Of a stretch of 64,000 nucleotides of DNA, positions 14,301 through 25,873 are shown in pieces; position 1 is the first letter of the stretch, and each line of letters begins with the position of its first letter. Under the pieces are notes generated by a model, which ran no database searches, was not told where the DNA came from, and saw only the letters and a program-made list of their open reading frames with translations. Made by a program: the position numbers and the translations under genes. Source of the stretch: Azolla caroliniana (Eukaryota; Polypodiophyta); assembly GCA_043228905.1 (NCBI GenBank), contig JBHGNT010000011.1:15934001-15998000 (forward strand), read 5' to 3'.

Positions 14301-15121
14301 GTAAGAGAGTAATCTCTAACTGAAATTAGAAATTTATCTGGGAAGAGTTCCATAAAACCTAAGTTATGATATTCCAATTTAATCGATGATGCCACATGGA
14401 GCAACAGGGTCAGAGATCGACAGGGATCTCACCCCCTCTGATGCCCTTTCTATGGGTAGGGGACGTGGGCTTACTCTGTCATAGACTACGTTTCTCCAGA
14501 CTTCAGTTCAGTCACACACGGAAGCTACATGATTTTCAAGCTGGCCTCTTTCTACTTTGCCCGCTGCTAACTAGGGAAATCTTTGTTAGTCTCTTTTCCT
14601 CTGCTTAGTTATTGTGGTGGGTATAGGCAGTTGCAATCAACAAGGATTAGGAAGTAGGTATTAGTTAGCTTGTACGTGTTCATCTAAAATAGGGTAGTTA
14701 CGCTACAGTTGATGCAGTGTAGCCGGTTTTGATGTTGGTACAAATTTTGCTGATGATGCAAAGTAGTCATTTTGGTGCTGATGCTAATGGAAAGGAAACT
14801 ATGCAGGATTGCTGGTATGGGACTGTTCTCCACCTGGGTGATAAAGATGGGTTGCCGATACTATCAATCACGTTAAGTATCTAATGTATGCTTTACAGAT
14901 GAACAATACAGCTGATTTATTAAGTTTAAGAGTGTTGTTTTTATTTCAGTTGCTCTGAGGATGATTTAGAGAAGTTTAGGTCAGGAGCATTACCACTATC
15001 CCCTCCATCTGAAGAGTACAAATTTGCTGTAGCCAAAGGCTTGATAGATGATTTGGGACTTAGCACACAGGAAGCATTTGCCTATGTGTCGACAAAAGTA
15101 AGGAAAATGTCTCGAGTCTAA
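2255..15121 (+). CDS. HDA5: Class II histone deacetylase, HDA5-type, 13 exons
   Basis: The product is a zinc-dependent lysine deacetylase acting on histones and other proteins. I assembled exons 2255-2394, 4140-4344, 5081-5227, 9126-9238, 9350-9561, 11640-11704, 11821-11994, 12098-12196, 12270-12692, 13639-13832, 13929-14046, 14807-14871 and 14950-15121. All introns are GT-AG, and the total is 2127 nt (708 aa plus stop). Catalytic features are intact: RPPGHHAE (His137-His138), the DVHHGNGT zinc ligands (Asp178, His180), GFDS (Asp271) and the EGGYNL tyrosine (Tyr311). An acidic linker (about 386-500) leads to a C-terminal domain starting at WYACYGSNM (about 505) that matches the extra domain of Arabidopsis HDA5. 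The usual SAGFDA box reads SGGFDS here. Large introns 1, 3 and 5 hold transposon debris. The last exon could instead splice at a GTAAGG near 15098, giving another tail. Exon calls are by homology and splice signals, not transcripts. Confidence 0.93.
7001..9020 (-). mobile_element. Degraded Ty1/copia fragment in HDA5 intron 3
   Basis: Read on the minus strand, frames with shifts spell copia reverse transcriptase and RNase H motifs in the right order. These are a [11 protein letters not shown]-type block (about 8766-8810), an EEVY block followed in another frame by PPGFEIS (about 8585-8660), YGLKQTP (8211-8231), and [12 protein letters not shown] followed by a DFFTKPL-like block (about 7215-7345). 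No frame is intact. The fragment is antisense to the host gene and is split by a solo LTR at 8232-8574. Its 3' end has a 118-bp tandem duplication (7001-7118 and 7119-7235). Confidence 0.8.
8232..8574 (-). repeat. Solo LTR nested in the intronic copia fragment
   Basis: On the minus strand this reads from TGTTGAGAATC to a TTTACA end, and it interrupts the copia RT between its PPGF region and YGLKQTP. The flanks CCATA (8227-8231) and CCAGA (8575-8579) look like a 5-bp target duplication with one later change. It contains a GA/CT microsatellite (8273-8312). The same family recurs at 20183-20312 plus 44781-45051, in the opposite orientation relative to the window. Confidence 0.65.
10333..10775 (+). 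mobile_element. Degraded Ty3/gypsy RT-RNase H fragment in HDA5 intron 5
   Basis: Plus-strand pieces resemble consecutive gypsy pol blocks. At 10333-10389 is a [14 protein letters not shown] block, the counterpart of the FLDDILIYSKS catalytic box with Asp changed to Asn. At 10476-10535 is a [10 protein letters not shown] block, and at about 10692-10775 a [20 protein letters not shown]-like RNase H stretch. Frames are broken between blocks and no LTRs are recognisable, so this is an old truncated insertion in the same orientation as the host gene. Confidence 0.7.
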
Positions 15122-17785
15122 CTGCTGTTGGATGGAAAGTATTCTCTGATGTAGAAAATATATAGAAATTAAGGTCTTTCTATGAAGGATTCTCTCTCTC
15201 TCTCTCTCTCTCTCTGGCTGTTAGCTTCATAGTTTGCATGGTGGCATGTAAGTCATCAAATTGAAACAACGCAAATTCAGTTATCCACCGCAGACTTGGC
15301 CCCATCTCATATAACTTGTTTCATTTACCTGCTCTGTCATGTCTTGACATGTTTTTCATATGTATCCACGAAGTGAGGTTTTATTGGTCTATTTTACTTC
15401 ATAGAAGTTCTTAATTCAGACAGACATTGTCATCCATAGCAGCAAAGACTATTTGCTAATATGTACAATACCTAAATATGAATCACTTTTGCAAAATCAA
15501 TTTCCTATTGATTGGTCTTTTTTTTCCTAAAAATGCATATTAAACATGGAAGCAGAAAATTAGCTTAACAATCTGTTTGCAGGAAATCCTGAGGTTTTGT
15601 TGCTGTTTAATTCTAGGAATTTTTTCAAAGTGAGCATTTTATTATGCCAAAATTTTGAATGGTTCTTGATAAAAATTAGAAATAACTTGAGAGTGATGGT
15701 GATGATACATTAACTACGATGGTATCATGTATTTAATGATGATTGGAAATTTGACAATAGGCATTTGGTTGTCAATAGTATTTTACACCTCTTTTTTCCC
15801 CCCATACAGGTGGTGTCATGATATAACGCCAAGATATGAAAATCCAATGTCGTTATCTCTATGTTTGTGGTCCCTTGTATATGTATGAATATGGTGTAAC
15901 ATTGAATAACAAACATGCAATTAAGCTGCCAAAAGCCAGAACAACAAAGAGAATAAATGCACGGCGAAATTGATATGATTTAAGAGTCATTTCAGTCCAT
16001 TTTAATGTTTCTCTCCCCAAGATTTTACTACTAAATTGAGTGTTATTATATTTGCATTTTCACTCTTTTTTCCTGGGGCTTTTCACTAGTGGAAATTCTA
16101 ATGAGGAAAGTTTACTAGAATTACTTGTGTACAAGTAAGAGGTTTCCAAAATTTGGTTCTAGGATTCTTATTTCGGGATTTGGGGTGTGGAAGGAAGGGA
16201 AATAGTTTCTGTTTTCTACCCAACCACATATATGTGTCTTGGGTGGAGGGGAATCTATTAAGTAGGTAGAATAAATGCTTACTAGGGTGTTGGGCATGTT
16301 TAAACCATTTGTTAACGCGTTTCACACGCCTAGCTAACTGTTTTTTGGTCTACTAGTTTGTGGGTCTCTTAGTGGCTTGGTAGGGGGGGGGGGAACAAGT
16401 TTTGCTGTGGTTCCTTCTAACCGCACATGCTCGAGGATGCAAAGAAACAGATTGCAATGTGCCTTGGTGCATGTAAGCACACCAAACAAAATAGTCTTGG
16501 ACATCTACTCTTTTTATTTGTGAGATTTCTTGCTGACTGTTTGTGCTGACAGAATTTGGATAGAGATTGTGAGTAATTAAAGAGGTTCTTGTGTCGTTTC
16601 TGTGTGTCACTTTGAAGCACCTCTATCAATCAATGGAGTTCTCCCTCCTATAGATGTCATTTGCTTGGGGATATGATCTACTTATACCCTATTGGTGGCG
16701 AAATGGGCGGGGGTAGTTGTCAAATAACCCCGAGCTGCTAACTCACTTAGTATTATGTAATTAATGTTAGTTTCTCTCTCACACTCTCTTGCCTGCTCTC
16801 TTAAACACTTAAGAAACAACTGCGCTGCTCTCCTCCAATCTCCCCCTGTAGGCTGGTGTCCCCCTATCCATGCTTCAGCCTAACCTTCTATTATGTCATG
16901 CAAATTCATGACCAGCACAGATTGTTTTATATGTTAATCTATACCGAGTGGGTTATTGTCTATCTATTTTTCAGAGTTGCTTTTTTTTCAATCTATGGTC
17001 TGATGTGAGAATTGAACTTGGGTTCTCTCAGGTTTAAGACCTTTGATGCTATGATGTAAACCACTAAAAACGAAACTTTGAGAAAGAGCAAACAATTAAG
17101 CTATTACTACCACTGAGCACTAGGAAAGGAAAAGAAGAAACATGAGAATAATCTGTCACATTACATTAAGTACAACCATTTTACAATTAGAATGTGTATA
17201 CGCTCAATTAAACAAAATACAAAACGGGAAGAATGAAAAAGCATAATTATACTTTAGGGCCCACTTTCCCTTCAATTCATGCCACAGATTCTATTTACTA
17301 GTCTCACATCTTGCCATTAAATTCAATTTAAGATCCAAACATTGTTGTGCACAAGTAATTATCCGCTTATTTCATATTTTAGTTGATGAATATTATTCCT
17401 TCTTTATCCAAAGAATAGAGGTGAATTTAATCGCAGCTTCTCTGCTTGCAATTGATAAAGGAAAAAAAGAAGCAATAGTTTTTGGATGCTCAATGAAAAC
17501 TTCTGATGCAACTTCATTAGAGTTGTATAATTTAGGACATGGTTTGAGAGGACAAAAACCGAAAATGAAGTTGTGCTATGGTTTTCACACACACACACAC
17601 TCCCAAGTACCTAAAGAATCTCATCTCTATGAAAGAATTAAAATGAAGATCTTAACGTTATCGAGTTAAGTGCCTAAACACCTCATTTCCATGAGCAATT
17701 TAACATACACAATCTATCAAAGGTGCCTACCATTACCAACCAAACCAATACAACTTCATCAAAAAATGGGGAACGAGAAAACTGT
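15122..17785. other. Intergenic region between HDA5 and RPL3
   Basis: This interval separates the two convergent genes and should hold both 3' UTRs. It has a CT microsatellite at about 15190-15214 and a G-run at about 16383. I see no coding sequence. Near 17030-17060 the text resembles a decayed minus-strand copia PBS/LTR boundary (a CTTTGATGCTATGATGTAAA string, close to the expected GCTCTGATACCATGT), so an old copia LTR may lie at about 17056-17220. That is weak. Confidence 0.4.
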
Positions 17786-19051
17786 TTAGCTCTTTGGTAT
17801 ATTCTTGCCCACAATCTTCGCGGGAGTGATTCTCAGGAGGTTTCCTGCTTTGCCAGGGACAGCTCCTTTCACAATAAGTGTCCTCAGTTCAGTATCCACT
17901 TTGATGACTTCAAGCTTTCGTATCTTTGTCTTGGTTCCACCAAGCCTCCCAGGCATCTTCTTTCCAGGGTAAACACGACCAGGCGTTGTCCCCGCTCCAA
18001 TTGAACCTAATTGTCTATGACTCTTTGAACCGTGAGTCATCGGCCCTCTTTTGAAATTGTGCCTCTTAATACCACCTGCAAATCATGACATATAATTTAT
18101 TCTTAGATATTGATAATTTTGTTTATTTGGGGAGAAGGGGAACTACAAAATGCCCCAAAATTTCTTTATTTGCCAAATGCACCTCCTATGTTTTATTTAT
18201 TTCCCAGATGCCCCAATGTTTTTCCCCCCCCTCAAATGCTCCCCATTCAAACGCTGAAAGAGGCAAAAGGAAAAGGATGGATATCATAACAAAAAATGAC
18301 ACACATTGTCATCATCTTTTGAATACTAATTCTAAGTAAATTCCAGGTTGGAACATTGCATTTCATTTCAGATTATTCATGTCGTTTAATTGATCAAATG
18401 AAGGTTAAAAATGAGGTTCTTTTAGGGCATTTCAGATGATTCATATTGCTAAATGACTGAAAATAAGGGTATCACAAAAATACCAAATCAGGAATAGGCA
18501 TTATCAATAATGGCAAACAGCCTAGCATATTTTGTTTTCTAGAGAATCATTCACAACCAGGGCCGATTTACATGTTGCTCTCCAGAAACATATAACCCAA
18601 TGCTTAACAAGAGAGCATCCCTCCATGAATCAAAAGCTCTATAATGATCAATAAACGCCAATTCTATCAATAACACCTCAAAATAAACCTCTATGTTCAT
18701 TCTCAGACTGACAAAAGAATGACCCATGTATCATCACACACAAAACAATTATATTGGACAGAGAGAACACGCTTTCCTTACAGCTCATCTATATACTCGC
18801 AACTTGCTGTAGGATACCTGCACTATATGGAAATTCTTAGCTATCAACAAGAAATATTTCTTCTATCAATAACACTACAAAAGAACTTGTCTTCAAGCCG
18901 AGAAAATGACATGCCTACATGAGTATGATCAAAACACTAGTTTTCATGGGAATGACTTGATTCTAATAACGCCATAGAGCACACTGAACTGTTCCTCAGG
19001 GGATGAGACAATGCTAGCGTACCACATTCAATGAAAGCATTCTTAGCTTTT

Positions 19052-19098
<47 letters not shown>

Positions 19099-19765
19099 AT
19101 ATACACATACCTTGGAATCCTTTACCAATTGAATCGCCAGAGACATCAACAAGGTCACCTTCTTTGAAGATCTCTTCAATGTTGAGCCTTTGCCCGGGCT
19201 CAAACCCATCCACGGAGACGAGCCTGAATTCCTGAAGGTGTCGTAGAGGGATGGCCCCACACTTGGTTAGGTGGCCCATCTCAGGTTTGGTCAGCTTCCG
19301 ATCCCTCACTCGCCTGTATCCAACCTGGACAGCATCATACCCATCAATCGCCCCTGTCTTCACCTGAGTCACGATGTTTCCTTCCCTGAAACCAATCACT
19401 GTCACCGGGATTGCCTTCCCTTCCTCCGTGAAGTAAGTCATCATCCCTACCTTGTTCCCCATCAAACCTACTCCTGCCTCATAGCTCATGGATATAGTGG
19501 ACCCCAAGTTCCTTCTTGTTGTTGACGAAGGAGATGATGAAGATGAAGAAAGATGTCTGGATATGGATGAGAGACGTACATGTGAAGTGGAGATACGGAG
19601 TCCCTGAAATGATGGAAGGATGCAAGACGAGGAGACGCAGAAAGACGAAGGTGGAGATGACGACGATGAAGAAGAAGAAGAACACGAAGGAATGAGAGAT
19701 TTAGTGGAGAGAGAGGGTCCTGATACAGTAGAGCTGGCCATCGCCATCGCCATCGCCACGGTCAC
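17786..19765 (-). CDS. RPL3: Plastid large-subunit ribosomal protein L3 (uL3c), nucleus-encoded, 2 exons
   Basis: The product is a component of the chloroplast 50S ribosomal subunit that binds 23S rRNA. The coding sequence is complement(join(17786..18075,19111..19765)): 945 nt, 314 aa plus stop, with one 1035-bp GT-AG intron that splits a Gly codon in GKGFQG/GIKR. The first ~90 residues are Ser-rich, with short Ser homopolymers, and look like a chloroplast transit peptide. The mature protein starts near the [15 protein letters not shown] block and carries bacterial-type L3 blocks ([29 protein letters not shown], then [20 protein letters not shown] and MPGRLGG). I used the first Met; a downstream MAMAMASS start is also possible. 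The intron holds a CT microsatellite beside the 5' splice site (19057-19094). A second CT tract at about 19849-19868 probably lies in the promoter or 5' UTR. Nothing suggests inactivation. Confidence 0.95.
19057..19094. repeat. (CT)n microsatellite in the RPL3 intron
   Basis: An uninterrupted CT run begins 16 bases inside the intron on the coding strand, next to the donor site. Confidence 0.95.
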
Positions 19766-20182
19766 GCAGCAGGAAAGAAGGAGAAGATAAGGCTAAGCTA
19801 AAGCCGTCTTTGCTACCCATATAGAATCCAAGCCAGACAAGACAACACACACTCTCTCTCTCTCTCTCTATGTATGTATGTAAGTATGTATATACAGTAT
19901 ATGTATATACGCTAGTTTTGTTGGGAACAATGAGATCATTGTTTCTTGTTGGGGCATGAAAATGTCCTAATGCCTAGAAAAAACATGTATGTGACTTCAA
20001 CTCATAAGGAGTTTCCTTTGCTCCGGTGATTTAACGGGACTACCGGTTGACTGATTGGTTGCAATGCATTCCTCTAAAATCGTGTTTTCACAATTTAATC
20101 CGATGTCTATGTTTCTTGATGGATTTGCAGGAGCACCAGCTGACCCCGTTGGTTGCAATGCCTTCCTCTGAAAATTGTGTTT

Positions 20183-20312
20183 TGTTGAGAATCAAACTCA
20201 ACTTCCCCAGTGTGGGAACACATGATAGCATACTCAAGTATGTGAACATCGCACCTCCTAATATAGTAACTAGTGTGTCATAGAACTTTAAGGTTCTGTG
20301 ACACATATTTAG
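20183..20312. repeat. Left part of an older LTR, split by the copia array
   Basis: This begins TGTTGAGAATC and continues after the copia array at 44781-45051, ending in TACAACA. Rejoining the two parts across the single TTTAG copy gives a sequence that matches, in reverse complement, the solo LTR in HDA5 intron 3. I find no target duplication around it, so it may belong to a truncated element. The sequence right of 45051 starts purine-rich on the minus strand, which could be a polypurine tract of a minus-strand element. Confidence 0.6.
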
Positions 20313-20702
20313 TGTAAACGATTACTTGCAGAAGCGTTAGAAAACAGAGAAAGTAGGGAATACACAGAGTACGCGGGAGAGACAGAGAGAGCAGAACGCA
20401 AAAGCTATATTCAAAAACGATATAATTACTCTGCACGTACAACTATGCTTAGTAGCATTATTTATACAAGTCCTAGTGGGACTGACAAAAGTACCGCGTA
20501 CTTCAATGCTCACATGAGCATCTGACACTTACTACGAGACTATAATTGCCTAATAGTCTACACTAATATTAGGCTCCCGATTACTGATTGGATTTGGCTA
20601 ATCGGCTCCCCAGTTCACCGGCTAGGTTGCTTGCCGGCTCGGTTGCTCACAACTTACCAATTCGTCTCGCTTGCCGGCTCCAGTTGAGCTTGCTGCTCAA
20701 CA
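20313..20702 (-). repeat. Copia array outer LTR (3' side)
   Basis: 390 bp, running TGTAAACG to CTCAACA on the plus strand, followed directly by the polypurine tract on the element strand. It is similar to the outer LTR at 37060-37180 plus 44523-44775. Confidence 0.9.
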
Positions 20703-20715
20703 CTCCCCCTCAAGC
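20703..20715 (-). other. Polypurine tract of copia copy 2
   Basis: The minus strand reads GCTTGAGGGGGAG directly before the 3' LTR. The same tract occurs at 32017-32029 beside the middle LTR. Confidence 0.8.
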
Positions 20716-20910
20716 TCAACTTGAGGTTGGATCCTAGTGTCAGTCTCTGTGGCAGTTGGTTCTTCCAACCGACTTCTCCTGGCGTCGCTCCGCCTTGCTC
20801 ACGCTCCTCGTCCGGTTCGGTTTTGTTTGCCGCGACCCCTCTTGTTCTGCGCGCCTTGATCTTCTCGGTTAGTATGTCTGCTCAATAGGCCCCTCTCAGC
20901 TCCTTCGCTG

Positions 20911-23034
20911 CTATGACTCCGGTGCTTGCCGATCCATCGGTTCCTCCGTGATGGCATCGACTTCTGCTGCATCCGTGTCTGCTTGGCCTTGAATTGATCC
21001 GGTTCTTCTGAATTTGTCTGTTGAACCGAATCGACTGTCTCCGATTCGTTCTAGCTCTTGTCCGAATCGGTTGCTCCCGATTCGTCTTTTGGTTCCAAGC
21101 CCTTCACCACATCTGACCATGTCCGGGTCTTGGCCTTCTTCCTTCGGTCGGCTCTGTCCTTCTTGACTCTGCCGCCTTCTGTTCTTCCCTCATTGGCGCA
21201 ATCGGCAGTCTCTTTGCCTTTGCCTGTTCCAGTGTCTTTGCCCGTTCTCCCCCTCAAGTGTGGCACGTCGAGATGCTGAACACCAAGCATTTCGGTGAAG
21301 TGTTGCAACTTGTCCGAGCCGAGTGGTTTGGTGAAGATGTCGGCAACTTGCCGATCCGTGTGAACATACCGAAGTTCAACCTCACCGCTCAGGACACGCT
21401 CACGCACGAAGTGATAGTGCACTTCTATGTGTTTTGTGCGAGCATGGAATACGGGGTTCTTGGCGAGTTGCATGCTGCTTATGTTGTTGCGGTAGACCAG
21501 AATCGGGGTCGGTACCTCGATCCGTAAGTCTTGCAGTAGTCGCCGAAGCCAAATGGCTTCACAGGTGGCAATGGTAGCGCCCCGATACTCAGCCTCAGTG
21601 CTCGACAGAGCAACTGTTGGCTGCTTTTTGCTGCTCCACGCAACAGCCGCGCTACCTAGGGAAAACATGTAACCAGAGGTTGATCGACGATCTGATGCAT
21701 CGCCGGCCCAGTCGGCATCCGTGTAACCGACAAGCTCTTCGGTTATAACAGTCCCCGGTCATTGGTGCCGCTGACATACCGCAATATCCGTTGCGCGCAC
21801 TAAAGGTGCTACATGGCTTTTGCATGAACTGACTTATCATTCCGATTGGATAGCTGATGTCGGGTCACGTGATAGTCAAGTAAATAAGGCTTCCGACAAT
21901 TTGTCGAAACCGTTGCTCGTTGCAGGCTGGTCCGGAGTTGGGACGAAGCTTCTGGTTCCGGTCCAAGGGTGTGGATACAGGTCGGCATTCTGTCATGCCG
22001 AACTTGTACAACATATTCAAGACGTAATGTCGTTGTGAGAGCAATATGCCGTCCGGGGTTCAGATCACCTAGATCCCTAGAAAATAATGAAGGTCCCCCA
22101 GATCCTTCATCTTAAATGCGTCTGACAACTGGGACTTGGCGCGGTTGATTTTTGGAACACCTGGTCCAGTGATGACTAGATCATCAACATACAACAATAC
22201 ACATACCAGACTGACTGGGCCTTGCCGGATGAACAATGAAGAGTCCGATTTGGAGGCCACAAACCCCATCTTACGCAACCGGTGCGTGATCTTCGCAATC
22301 CAAGTTCGAGGGGCTTGCTTTAGGCCGTACAACGACTTCTTCATCTGGCATACCGCCAATTTGTTCATCTCCGATTGAAAACCGGGAGGCTGAGTCATAA
22401 AGACTTCTTCTTCAAGATCACCTTGAAGAAATGCATTCTTCACATCCATCTGATGAAGATGCCACCCCCTTGCCGCAACAACTGCCAACACCACTCAAAC
22501 TGTCGTCATCTTCGCTATAGGAGCGAAGGTCTCATCGTAGTCGATTCTGTGGGTCTACGCATATCCCTTCGCCACTAACTGGGCCTTGTACCGGTTAACT
22601 GAACCGTCAACGTTGTACTTTACTTTGTATATCCACTTGCATCCGATCGGTTTACAGTGACGAGGAGGGTCAACCAGGTCCCACGTCTTGTTGACATCAA
22701 GTGCCCGCATTTCTTCCTCCATAGCAGCACGCCAATTTGCGTCCTTGGCCGCTTCTGCGTAGCTCTCCGGCTCACGCACTTCCGCCACCTTAGTAAGGTA
22801 CGTATAGTGATGCGCCATGTACTCATTGTACACGTACCGCTTGACGGGATCCTTCTGGTGGGTGGACTGATGTAACTCACTGTTACCTGGTTTGAGGCCC
22901 TTCTTGGCCGGTTTGGTCTTCGTTGCCGAAGATCCGCCTTTCTCCTTGCCGGAGTCGGACGTACACCGATCCGACTCATCGTTGCCGGATTCGAATTCCT
23001 GCATCTTCTTCTTCCCTGTCTCTTTGCGCGTGAA
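20911..23034 (-). pseudogene. Copia copy 2: RT and RNase H part of the polyprotein (broken)
   Basis: From right to left the frames give the RT N-terminal region (WDLVDPPRHCKPIGCKW, VNRYKAQLVAKGYA), the RT core (MDVKNAFLQGDLEEEVFM, SLYGLKQAP, and an intact LLYVDDLVITG catalytic box at about 22180-22210), and then RNase H ([30 protein letters not shown]). The frames are broken between 22555 and 22494 and between 22069 and 21668. After RNase H a Lys/Arg/Gly-rich tail of more than 80 codons follows, and copy 1 shares it. The 5' end is cut at 23034 by the gypsy insertion and resumes at 30733. Confidence 0.85.
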
Positions 23035-23038
23035 CCGT
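23035..23038. repeat. 4-bp target-site duplication CCGT (left copy)
   Basis: CCGT at 23035-23038 is repeated at 30729-30732. The unoccupied site in copia copy 1 reads GTGAACCGTCTCC near 34325-34337, with a single CCGT, which confirms a 4-bp duplication. Confidence 0.9.
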
Positions 23039-23703
23039 TGTCGTGAAGGAAACCGTCCCCAGGCGCAAACCGTGTATAGTGTGTGTGAACCGGCCCTTAC
23101 ACGTGGGCACGCCCCTTGTTGTATAGTAGATAGGTAGGCGCAAAAGTCAAATCCTAGGTAGCAATATTCTATAGGGGAAATCGAGGAGTATCTCTGTCCA
23201 AAAGGACAGAGAATTAATGTGATGTAAACGGGTGAGACGGTCTCCCTCCTTGAGCTATAAAAGAGAGGGAGACGGGGGAGAAGGTATCATGCGCTAGAGG
23301 GGACGAAGTGCTGTCGGACTGGGACTGAGCTCTTCTTCTCTCCATAGCTTTCTTTTGCGTAGGTTCTCAGGAGGCTGATTCTGCTCCGTGGAACGCCCGT
23401 GTGCTTTCGGCAGAATCTCCATCTTGCTCCCCTGTGTGCGTGGGTGATCAGGCGTCGACATTCATCTCGCCGACCTGATCGACTGTAACTGTTCGAGTCG
23501 TCTGCATACATATATTTACATACATACTCTAGTGTTCTCAACTCGTGTCTCCTGTGTTGTTGGGCCGCGTCCCCGTGCGCTTCTTTGTCTATACGTGAGT
23601 GAGCGTCTCTCTCTCTCTCTCTCTCCCTTTTCTCACCTATTCCTCGGTCCAAGTCCCCAGTGGTCCTGCCTTGTTCTCCACGTACGCGCGTAACAATGCG
23701 ACA
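23039..23703 (+). repeat. 5' LTR of gypsy copy A
   Basis: 665 bp from TGTCGTGAAGG to AATGCGACA. It holds a TATAAAAG box at 23256-23263 and a CT tract near 23606-23626. It matches 29434-30728 (after removing the nested solo LTR) with few differences. Confidence 0.9.
23256..23263 (+). promoter_or_regulatory. Probable TATA box in the gypsy copy A LTR
   Basis: TATAAAAG lies about 450 bp before the end of the LTR in a GA-rich context. The same box occurs in the 3' LTR at 29651-29658 and, as TATAAAGG, in copy B at 47597-47604. Confidence 0.6.
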
Positions 23704-23707
23704 TATT

Positions 23708-23723
23708 TGGTGAACCCGACGTG
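23708..23723 (+). other. Candidate tRNA primer binding site, gypsy copy A
   Basis: TGGTGAACCCGACGTG begins 4 bases after the 5' LTR. The same string follows the LTR of copy B at 48071. I could not assign the complementary tRNA with confidence. Confidence 0.6.
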
Positions 23724-23746
23724 AAAAGGCGGCAGAGGAGTAGAAG

Positions 23747-25873
23747 ATGAGGGGGTCGGACCTCGCAGAAGCCATGGCTTCGGTTGTGGACCGTTTAGTG
23801 AGTGCGCGCGAAGGCACCGACGCCCTTGATAGGGCTATCGAGGCGGTTGTCGGTACGATCAACCGGTTTAGTGGGAAGGATGCCACGAGCTACTTGGCAT
23901 CCTACCGGGCTGAGATGGTAATGAGGGACATTCCGGAAGAGAGGCATCTAGCCGGATTCCCTCGAGTGGCGATGTCGGGCATCCATACGGAGGTGCTCGA
24001 GGTACGGGCCGAGAGCCGGACCTGGGAGGAGTTTGAAGGTCGGCTCCTCGAAAAATACGGGCTTGAAGATGCGCTTTGACTTTCGAAGCGGGACTTCATG
24101 GAGTGGGTGGAGACCCCCGACAAAGGAAGGAATGCGTCGGTGCTCCTCCGGGAGTTTGAGGAACGCTTCGCGCGCCTCTCGGTGCTTGACCGGACCATTC
24201 TGGACACAAGTCGTGTCCTATTGTTTGTTAAGTCAGTTGACGAGCGGGATCGGGAGCAAGTAGGCCTCCTATTGGAAACTGATGACGGGCTGACGGCTGA
24301 CTGGGCCGTGGTGAAAAGGGTCTGTGGCCGTTTCGACAAACGGGGGGAATGGGTTGACAAAGGATCGACGGGGGTGGGCTCTGTCGTAGCAAGGAAGCAC
24401 GAGCCAACACCACCAACGCGAGGGGAAGAGACCCGAGATTGGCTCGAGACCGGATCGGTTTTGACCGGCATGGTCAAGGGCTCGTCCAGGGGAGCAGCTC
24501 TGGAGGAACTGACGCGAATGGTAAAGGATCTCCAGATCGCCCATGCATGGAGGGACGGAGGCGAACAGGGCCGTGACCAACGACCTCTGGCTGGAAACAG
24601 GTGCATGTGGTGTGACGTGGTTGGCCACATCCGGAAGGACTGCGGGGACTTCGCCGAGGCGATGAGAAGCAATGTGGTGTACCTATGGAACGGTCGGGTG
24701 CACGCCAGCGAGACCCGAAGGGCCCTGGACCTGAATGTCCGGCGGGGAGGTATGAAAAGGCTGATGGAGGAGGTGGTGACTCGTCATGTGGAGATCGTCC
24801 ACTACTCGACGTCAGCTGGTATTCGGGTCGGAGGTGGCGAGGCCCCGAAGACGAACAAAGCCGGGTTCTGGCCGACGATGCTAGAAGGCCTCGCTGGCGC
24901 ACGACTATGGAAAGAAGAGGCAGACCGCGCGGAAAAACGGGTCCGGGAGGTAACCGGATGGAGTGATCCGGTGGAAGAAAAGACGGGCTTCGTCGAAGTT
25001 GCTTGTCAAAACTACGAGGCTCTGGTGGAGGACAAGCGGGTAGGGAAAACCGGAGGGGCCGGGCCCTCGCAACGATATGAAACTCGGTTCGGGCAACGGT
25101 GGAATGAGGCCGGTGTAACCGGCGCCCAGGATAATCCCAAGAGGGGCGGGTACCAGCTGGGCACAGAAATCGAAAGAACCACGGACCTACGAAAGGTCCT
25201 GGAAGAACGAATCCTCGACAACAAGGTGGAACTGTCGCTGAGGGAAGTGCTCGGGATCGCCAAGAAGGAGTTCCACGACTCCATCGTAGACTTGGTGAAG
25301 AGGAAGAGGCTGTCGACGGAGGAAGAACCAGAGAAGCCGGTGGAGGTGCGAACGACGCACATAGAGGACATGGCGATGGAAGACGAGTTGGCGGAGAGCC
25401 ACTATTCGAGGCCGCACTGGGCCAGAGCGACTACGGAGACCCCCGTGAAGATCGGAGATGTTCATGAACCGGTGGTGGCGTTGGTGGACCACGGTTCAGA
25501 AATCAATTTGATGTCCATGGACTTCTACAAGAAGGGGAAATGGCCGATCAACACCAAGCATGGGTGGAAGATACGGGCAGCGACGCGTGGCACCGAAGAA
25601 CTGCATGGAGCCTGCCCGAATGTACGAGTAAAGATTGGCGATGTCGAGATTGACCAGCACTTCTTCGTGCAGGAGACGTCCTCACATCCGGTTATACTAG
25701 GAGAACCGTACATCATAGCAGCACGGATGGAGACCAAGGTGCTGGACAACGGCTCGGCCTATGCGAGGGTCAAGAGCCAGGATGGGCGTCACTCGGTCCA
25801 GTTCTTGACGGTGAGACCGAACCATGAGAGGAACCGCGAGACCCTCGGGGGCGAAAGCCGGGAGGATTTTTGA
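23747..25873 (+). pseudogene. Gypsy copy A Gag and protease, one nonsense codon
   Basis: Gag starts at 23747 (MRGSDLAEAMAS). It runs through an arginine-rich capsid region, a TGA at 24077-24079, a CCHC zinc knuckle CMWCDVVGHIRKDC (about 24602-24643), and an aspartic protease with the box VALVDHGSEINLM (about 25475-25513), where DHG takes the place of the usual DTG or DSG. The frame ends in REDF-stop at 25873. Copy B has CGA (Arg) where copy A has the TGA at 24077, so the stop is a C-to-T change. Pol lies in the -1 frame and overlaps the last codons. Confidence 0.85.

Noticed and set aside
2255-15121. Several small genes in place of HDA5
   Set aside because: The pieces follow HDA5 order, have matching splice sites and phases, and sum to an exact multiple of three.
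17786-19765. Plastid DNA insertion carrying rpl3
   Set aside because: The gene has an intron and a transit peptide, and L3 is nucleus-encoded in land plants.
23287-23886. Long minus-strand ORF over the gypsy LTR
   Set aside because: It reads antisense through the LTR and CT tract, with no homology; the same ORF appears in the other LTR by repetition.
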